This document shows, piece by piece, positions 57,342 to 64,000 of a stretch of DNA of 64,000 bases (position 1 is its first letter; every line of letters begins with the position of its first letter). The translations under genes were made by a program, and so were the position numbers. A model generated the notes under the pieces. It was given only the letters and a program-made list of their open reading frames with translations, did not search any database and was not told the DNA's origin. The stretch comes from Chloranthus sessilifolius (taxonomy: Eukaryota; Streptophyta; Magnoliopsida; Chloranthales; Chloranthaceae): the NCBI GenBank assembly GCA_021018995.1, contig CM037589.1, forward strand, positions 10,245,001 to 10,309,000, read 5' to 3'.

Positions 57342-60256
57342 GTACATAATATATAACTATATATAATATATAATATATAACTCATAAGCAAGAAAGCATT
57401 ATTTTGGAACCATTGATGTCACATAATAAACTAACAATTGGATAAGTTACCAAAACTGACAAGCCTTGAAGCCGAAATAATTATTGAAATATTGATCAGC
57501 CAAACGCGTGTTCACTGGAGCTAAAAATATGATATTGGACCTCAACTCCATTATCATAATGACCCCCTGCTTTAGTAAATATACTGAAACACTTTTTCAC
57601 ATTGATCCCAGAAATTTATATAAATGCTTAAATGGCAATGGTACCATCATAACATATAGAAATATCAGGAAAGCATGAAAGTTTTTTGGCCTTTATAGAT
57701 TCAGCCAATGCAAAGTTGAGTTTTCAATCTCATACCATAATAAGGAGTTGAAGCAGGCTTTAAGCAAAGTACAGTAGAATTTTCAAATATAATCTGATAT
57801 AGTAGTAGGAAGGAGCTGGAGCCCATTTAGGCGACATATATCTAAGACGAGTTTGTATTAGGTTCCTAGCGGTGCACCAGCTACGATGCAGAGGTCAATC
57901 TCCATCTGCTAACTTTAGGAGTTACACATTTTTGAGCTCCTAATTAGTGAAATATTACAAACAGATATTCAATTTCATTGATTTTGTTGCTCATAAATGT
58001 ATGTTGGTGTTTTGATAAACATTAACCATTCTCCCAACGGCAGAACTAGTAGTAGCTCTCGGTGGTGCTTTGTAATATCTTGCTGTTGAGCATCTCAAAG
58101 ACTCATGGATTCTAGTTGAAGTTATGTCCCGTGTGTCCGATTAAATTGGAAGCGATATGATCAATTCACAGTTACCTGGTTAAGAAAAAACATAGAATGG
58201 AAAATATCAACTGAGTAAGTAAATTTAATATACAGTGGCAGCACAATTTTATGTGAAACAAAATATCATCACTCAAAAAATAAAGGAACTCACTTCAGCA
58301 GAGCTGACTTTAACTGCAGCCATTGAAAGCGGAGTTCGTATAGCAGGCACTCCCCCAAATTAAATAAACCGACAGTGTGACCCTCGCAAAGGCCAGTCAA
58401 AAGAAATTGACCATTTCCAATAAATTACCAGATTAAGCTACTTTAGTAGTAGAGATTCTAAATATGCCTCCAAATTCTAATATTCATCATATTTTATACC
58501 TAGATTAAAGCCCAGCAAGATGCTTAGCTACTCAAGGGGATAAAAAAAAAGGGCAACAAAGCGAACACCGGGGCTAAAGCAGGACCATTAGGCAACCATC
58601 ATGAAGGACTCCCAAAATTCTTCATCCACACCAGATTTTTAAGAAACAGCCATCATGAAGGACTCCCAAAATCTACACCCTTTATCCCAGGTCCTGAACC
58701 TCTGTTGCCGGAATATCCAGAAACCCTACCCTTGGTTCTGAATCCAACTCTGCCCTCAACCATATATCTTCTCTCCCCAACCATGTTTCACTGCCTCATA
58801 ATAGTCTCCAATGACATTTGATTGATGGCGCTAGACTCCCAAGTGATTGATGGTGTTGGTCAGATGGTGACAAAGACATTTTTTTATGGTTAGAGACATA
58901 TAATTAAAATGTATTTGGGGTTAGCATGCATAAGAGTTGCAAGTATGTGACATGGGGACAATGGTGTTAGAATTAGACACTAGACCGGCCCATTTGGGCC
59001 ATTGTCTTTTGGGTTATTGACCCATTTGCAGTTATATTGGTCAATCTTGAATTTTTTTTGTCATAGGAAATTGGTGTAATTAATGTGGTGTCTTGAGAAT
59101 ATGGAATAGACTTTGAGAAGGTAATTTTCTATCTTTTTCTAGGCTAAGTTGTTGCTTTGGAAGTGTATGATTATTTATTCTCGGATTTGTATTTTGGGCT
59201 ATATTTATCACTCATGTATTTTCATTTTACAAGTCATATGAATGAAATTTGAAAGGTTCTAAATAGTATATTACTTTAGTCTTCATTTTTGGTGTTTTTC
59301 TACACAAGAGAACGACTTTCTTATCTTTAGAGTGCCATTTTCTTCCAATCCTAGTTTGTGTAATCTAACAAATGGTTGTATAATGTATGGACCTCTAGAG
59401 GCTGTAAATGCATCAGACTTATGCTATGTGGCTGAATTTTTACGTTACATCTCCAAATTTCAAAGGAATAAAAATAGAATACAAGTACCATAATTCTCTT
59501 TTACTATACAATGGGTATCTATTTCATGGGAGATATAGTAGAAGCCAACTCATGCGTGGAAGGCATTATAATGCCGAAAAAACAGATTTCCCATTGAAGG
59601 GAGCACCTTGAAAGCATCTCCAATAAACCAATGAGAGCCCATTTTAAGATAAGGTGCAATAGTTCAATACCTCAAGTATCCTCGAGAGAAACTCAGCAAT
59701 GTTAGAGCGGATGGATGGTTCCTAAGAGTTTAGTTAATCATGTAGATAGCTCACACTGACAAAATGATTATTCCAATGATAACATTTTAGGAGCATGCTT
59801 CATTCGTTGCTCTAAGCCTTCTTATTCACAACTCACCTTTGAGGAAAGGCGAATAAAACTCCCCAAGAAGCATAATTTCATTTATGAGTTCAATATTCAC
59901 ATATAATGGCTTCCACTTCTTTGAGAATGGAGGTCAACTAAAAAAAGAACAAAAATATGGGGTCAGGAGAAACAGATCACTGTTACATGAATAGATTAAT
60001 CAGATCTCCTCCAGATTGCAGATATCATCATCTTGATTTAGAAACAGATCAAATTGAAAAACTGTTACATGACAAGTATATTAATGGTTATACAGGAAAC
60101 GTGGCCATCTAACTAAACAACTTAGAATTAAAGAATGGTTTACCCAACCCACAAAGATAACTACCACCAATCCATGTACAGTGGTGCACATACTCCTATA
60201 ATAAACCTCCAATCCATGTACAGTAAGGAAGGATGTAGACAAATCCTCGATGTTTT
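57342..60256. other. Non-coding region without a supported gene
   Basis: AT-rich start (TATAATATATAATATATAAC), then mixed sequence. The direct repeat 'catcatgaaggactcccaaaa' (20-21 bp) occurs at about 58598 and 58651. A 67-codon frame at 59408-59611 shows no family resemblance. Confidence 0.4.
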
Positions 60257-60579
60257 TGTAGAAATCCAACGGGCCTAACTCAACCTCACAAAACCGGCTT
60301 GTAAGGTGAGGTTTGCCCAATATATAAAGAGCCCAAGAAGGGTCTGCCCACAAACGATGTGAGACAATTCCAACACACCCCCGCATGTGTTGGCGAGATT
60401 GAGCCAAATCACGTGGACAAGAAATGGGTGGCGTGGGGAAAAAGAATAGCTTTGATACCATGTAGAAATCCAACGAGCCTAACTCAACCTCACAAAACCG
60501 GCTTGTAAGTTGAGGTTTACCCAAGATATAAAGAGCCCAAGAAGGGTCTGCCCACAAACGATGTGGGACAATTCCAACA
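60257..60579 (-). mobile_element. TRIM, complete, 323 bp
   Basis: Two 119-bp LTRs (60257-60375 and 60461-60579) run TGTTGGAATTGTC...GGATTTCTACA on the minus strand. The 85-bp interior begins with the primer site TGGTATCAAAGC (60460-60449; tRNA-iMet type) directly at the LTR and ends in GCGGGGGTG (polypurine tract, about 60384-60376). The flanks GTTTT and GTTTC match at four of five bases. No coding capacity; the minus-strand frame here is only the translated repeat. Related to the elements at 30857 and 33601 by its interior. Confidence 0.92.
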
Positions 60580-60951
60580 GTTTCTCCCAGTGGAGATGTT
60601 GTAAATGGGGCACCTATTTACCCAATTATCAAATTAGCACCATACTATCATATCCAATATACAAACAAACTTGAAAACAACACTCCAAAACGAAAACCCT
60701 TACCCCAATCATGCTTTCCACACCATAAAAAACAGTCCAACAGAGAAAAAGTATTTTTTTTTTCAAAAAAGGTCAAACTAACTTATCCACGGAGAAGCCT
60801 TGCTGTATTTTATTTTTATTTTTGTAGTGCTCAAATTCAGAACCCTCTACATGCAAGTCATTATATCCCAGCTGTTAATTTGACTTATCAATTAATGGTG
60901 CAAGAAAAACATGAGAGCATGAACAAAATAGATATAGATACCAATCATTCA
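60580..60951. other. Short non-coding stretch
   Basis: AT-rich DNA between TRIM and MITE; nothing recognisable. Confidence 0.4.
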
Positions 60952-61300
60952 GGCTGCGTATGGCATAGCTCTTTGCTAGCCCCTGCCACATCAGAGCAGT
61001 AGAGTTCATCTGCTTTAGTTGGTTCACATTCTTTTTTCTAACTCACTGCAAAGGATAATTTACCTGATCTAACTCCCTACCAGAGCAAATAAAATCTGCT
61101 CTGGCAAGGAGTGAGTAGAGAGGAGGGTAGAACTGTTGAAGTGGTAAATCTTGCATAAAATTTTCCTTTGAAATGAGTTATTAAGGAGAAGGGGTACCTG
61201 CTAAAGCAGGTAGCGGGATGTTAGCAAAGAATGGGAACCTACTAAAGCAGGTGAACTCTGCTATGGCAGAGGTTAGCAGAGAGCTATGCCATACGCAGCC
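60952..61300. mobile_element. MITE, about 349 bp, hAT-like
   Basis: The inverted ends GGCTGCGTATGGCATAGCTC and its complement pair for about 25 bp and continue imperfectly (TTGCTAGCCCCTGCC against CTGCTAACCTCTGCC). The flanks TCATTCA and TCATACA(G) agree at six of seven (or seven of eight) positions, so a 7-8-bp target duplication is likely. GCTAAAGCAGGT and TGCTCTGGCA words inside add further foldback. Non-coding. Confidence 0.85.
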
Positions 61301-62334
61301 TCATACAGCTTATACATAGTCAGGAAAACCAACAGCAACTAAAAGCCATGACTAAGCTAGAAATACATACACATCACAATGTGAAAAAGTGCAACATGCA
61401 TAAAGGATTCAGAATGTAGTGCCACGTGGCACAGTTTCTGCAATCCAAGTTGCCAAAATGACACAACATCTTATGCCCCTTCAGCAGCACAAGGAAAATG
61501 CCTTTGGCGAGCCCCAAAAGGTGGGACAGTGAAAATTTTAGCTTAGGACTTCGGTGAGCCCCCATTAACCTTACAATTAATTACTATTATTTACTAAAGG
61601 AAGTATATTGAAAACTTATGTTAGTATCATGAACCAACTCCATATTGATGGAACAAGTTAATGATGGTGATGACAATGATGCACTATGAAATTAGGAAAC
61701 AAATAATATACTTAGTCATATTACTAAAGAAGAGTTATCCTGACTATGATGGCGAAATAGAACAGAGCGGTACCTCATTCTTACCTCGAGAATCCTTTTT
61801 TTAATTAAATCTTCAAGAGATGCGGTGACCTCTTCAGTGATCGAGCAGGTCTTAGATTGTGTTCAAAGTCTAAATCAACCTCAAGTGCACTGTTCTTTGG
61901 CCTTTTAGTAGTTGTAATCTGTCACCAGAAACTAGAAAGTCAGGACTAAACACCAGCTGATATATATGAATTTGATTAGAAATTGTAGAGATACCTAATC
62001 AATCACAAAACTGGATGGTCAGACCAGAAAAAGTTACCACCAGTAAAACTGTATATATTTTACAAGGCACTCCAAGATATTGGCAATCAACAGTTGCATG
62101 ATATTTCCAATAAATACAAGTTCAATGATCAGGTACTCCGCTCCATTAAGTTGCATCTATCCAATGATCAAGTACTCAAGGCAATGAAGTTAAACTGCAT
62201 TAGGACAATAACAATTTAGATACATCATCCTACTCAAGGCAATGAAGTTAAACTGCATATGAACAGTAATGAATATTTTAGTGCTCCTAATTAGAGCACT
62301 CTGAACTAAGCTCAACAAGCCAGGAACGGAGCAA
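61301..62334. other. Non-coding DNA left of the LINE
   Basis: No gene. 'tactcaaggcaatgaagttaaactgca' type words are repeated at about 62171 and 62231, a 60-bp-spaced direct repeat that may be part of the LINE 5' region. Confidence 0.4.
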
Positions 62335-62628
62335 GGGCAACCATCGGTGATAGGGCAGCGAATGGAGCTAGGACGGCGAATGGAGCTATGGCATCTAGGT
62401 TTTCTCGTCCATGGCTTTCGTCGCGGGAGTTGCAGAATGGTAGATGGAGGGAAGTATTACAACCGAGGGCAGCGATGAACGAAGCTGGGGCAACCAATGG
62501 TGATAGGGTAACAAACAGAGCTAGGGCAGTGAAAGGAGTTACGACATCTACGTTTTCTCGTCCATGGATTTTGTGGCAGGAGCTGAGAAATGGTAGATGG
62601 AGGGAAAACATCTTTTATGAAAATCTAA
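62335..62628 (+). repeat. Tandem duplication (period 153 bp) before the LINE ORF
   Basis: Units start at GGGCAACC 62335 and 62488 and share 'gttttctcgtccatgg' and 'aatggtagatggagggaa'. They lie about 260-550 bp upstream of LINE ORF1 in the same orientation, like promoter monomers in some L1 5' UTRs (inference). Confidence 0.8.
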
Positions 62629-62885
62629 GGGAGGAGACTGCGAGCGGGAAAACAAGCTCGAGGTTGACGGATTCCCGCCGAGAGGGCGATTGGAGCTGTA
62701 CGGATTGTGGTGTATGGAATTTTGCTGGGTGACAATGGTGTTTCAGAGATAGTAGTAAGGCTCACAGAAGCTCGAGGATCGTTTAGAGGCTGAGGTCGAG
62801 GAGCAGAGAAGAAGCTAAGTTATCTGCGGGTTAGGCGGCAATTGTAGAAAAGGGCTGGTCTATTTGGGGCAAAAAATTCAAGAGG

Positions 62886-64000
62886 ATGGCGCTTGACAAG
62901 CCTTCTTGGCCACAACAGGGGTTCCAAAATACTAGGGCAGAGGTGGATGTTGATGCTGAGCTGGTGGAGGGTTGGGCAAGTTGGTTAACTGATTTTTGTC
63001 TGGTTGGGACGGTGAAGGGCCAAATGCCTTCAACTTCGAGCATTTGGTGATGGGCGACAAAGGAATGGGAGGTTGCGTGTTTAACTATTAAATGTTTCAA
63101 GTCGAATATGGTTGTTGTAGAGTTTAGCAAAATCAGCGATAGAGAAAGGGTTCAAAAAATTTTTGGGAATGGATGGTCTAATCATGGGTTCATTATGAAG
63201 TTAACTTCATGGAGTAGAAGTTTGAAGGCTGCACATTCTTTGTATATTTGGTAGGGGAGTTTGGTTAAGGTTGAGGGGGCTCTTGTTTCATCTTTGGTCT
63301 AAAGTGGTTTTCAAGGAGATTGCTACTCTGTGGGGTACATTGGTGGAGGTGGATCATGATACAGCGACCTTCCATACACTGTCAGCCGCCAGAATCAAAT
63401 TGGATTGTGCCTCTTGGATTTCAATTCCTAGGCTCGTCTGGCTATCTTCTAGGAATTTTAGGTACCGGATGACTGTGGAGGTTGAGGTCGAGGTATCTTT
63501 GCAAGTCTTAGAGGTGGAGGTTACTCAGGGGGGTTTTGTTTATTCGGGTGACATTGATGGTGTCCCGGATTCGGAGGGCACCATGAGGCCTGAGGTGGGG
63601 ACCAGCTCAGTTACAAAGGCAGCGAAGCGTAATCGGAGGTACGTTGATGATTATGACGGGGAGAGTAGAGGCAGTAGGAAGATGGTTATTGAGGACGATG
63701 GTTATGTTGCTAATTTTGAGGTTGAGGGTGAGACTTGTGGTAAGTCAAGCATGCCAAGTAATTTTCTCATCGAGCTAGGATGTCAATCGGTGAACTCGAA
63801 GGGGTGGGAGAAAGCTGGCAAGGATACCTGTGGAGTGCTTCTCACCACGTATTCTTTTCCGGGTAGCGATGGAGGTGACCATGGTTCACCTTCTTCGGTT
63901 GGTAGATCTCAATTTGATTCAAATCCGAATGGTGGCAGCAGTAGAAGAAATAAGCAGGTCATGTCGGGGCCTGAGCCCAGTGGTTTTGCAAATATGGCAA
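62886..64000 (+). pseudogene. LINE (L1-type) ORF1, truncated by the window
   Basis: Frame from ATG 62886 (MALDKPSWPQQGFQN) meets TGA 63048-63050 and continues as WATKEWEVACLTIKC, VVVEFSKISDRERVQKIF and SWSRSLKAAHSLYIW. A frameshift near 63252 leads to GVWLRLRGLLFHLWSKVVFK, VEVDHDTATFHTLSAARIKL and PRLVWLSSRNFRYRMTVEVE. This is the DUF4283 domain of plant L1-type ORF1, an RNA-binding nucleocapsid-like protein. After it the frame stays open to the window end as a low-complexity linker; the usual C-terminal zinc knuckle was not reached. ORF2 (endonuclease/reverse transcriptase) would lie to the right. Confidence 0.85.

Noticed and set aside
60081..60557. 158-codon minus-strand ORF with an internal repeat of about 35 residues
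   Set aside because: The repeated peptide is the translated 119-bp TRIM LTR present twice; no protein family match.
1..64000. tRNA or rRNA genes
   Set aside because: No cloverleaf-like sequence with A and B boxes or rRNA signature was recognised; the tRNA-like words are retrotransposon primer sites only.

Overview
The window is nuclear DNA of a flowering plant. The evidence is a two-exon CYP703A-type cytochrome P450 (pollen-wall fatty-acid hydroxylase), Athila-like Ty3/gypsy and Ty1/copia LTR retrotransposons, TRIMs, plant MITEs, a plant L1-type LINE and intron-containing fragments of plant housekeeping genes. The species cannot be fixed from sequence alone. Almost everything except the P450 is transposon or relic.

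Region 1 (1-25.7 kb) is a nested stack. A Ty1/copia element on the minus strand (IV, 23257 to about 25700) was hit by a minus-strand Athila-like element (II, 5869-23256). Element II then received three insertions of one related LTR family on the plus strand. These are element I (3' end only, 1-5868), a complete non-autonomous element III (9850-18419, target duplication GTCAC) and a solo LTR (20509-22346, target duplication AATAG). The insertions split element II's integrase, the gag zinc knuckle and the 5' LTR respectively. All coding parts of I, II and IV carry stops or frameshifts.

Region 2 (25.7-33.6 kb) holds the only intact host gene, CYP703A-like (28154-30238), in otherwise non-coding DNA. 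It also holds a TRIM with a hAT-like MITE inside its LTR (30857-31439) and a CACTA-type MITE with an ATG target duplication (32856-33008).

Region 3 (33.6-49.0 kb) is a patchwork. It starts with a TRIM-like shell holding two copia fragments joined head to head (33601-34828), followed by a copia tail (36640-37024). Then come intron-bearing pieces of at least five unrelated host genes, all on the plus strand within about 6 kb: 40S ribosomal protein SA, cytosolic fructose-1,6-bisphosphatase, ESCRT-I VPS37, a polyamine oxidase and an FBH-type bHLH factor. Several carry stop codons, a frameshift or damaged splice sites. This pattern is typical of Helitron or Pack-type gene capture, but I could not find the ends of a capturing element. 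A long AT-rich inverted repeat (47.6-48.84 kb) follows.

Region 4 (49.0-57.3 kb) is a complete but decayed Ty1/copia element (V) with a 2.5-kb solo LTR of a Tekay/Del-like gypsy element inside its gag gene. Region 5 (57.3-64 kb) is mostly non-coding. It contains a clean 323-bp TRIM, a 349-bp MITE and, at the right edge, a degraded LINE ORF1 preceded by a 153-bp tandem duplication.

Two features run through the LTRs. Short palindromes of the form TCGATNNATCGA or CAATCGATTG occur in four otherwise unrelated LTR families. The Athila-like LTRs also carry four stem-loops with one nearly constant loop but different, self-complementary stems.
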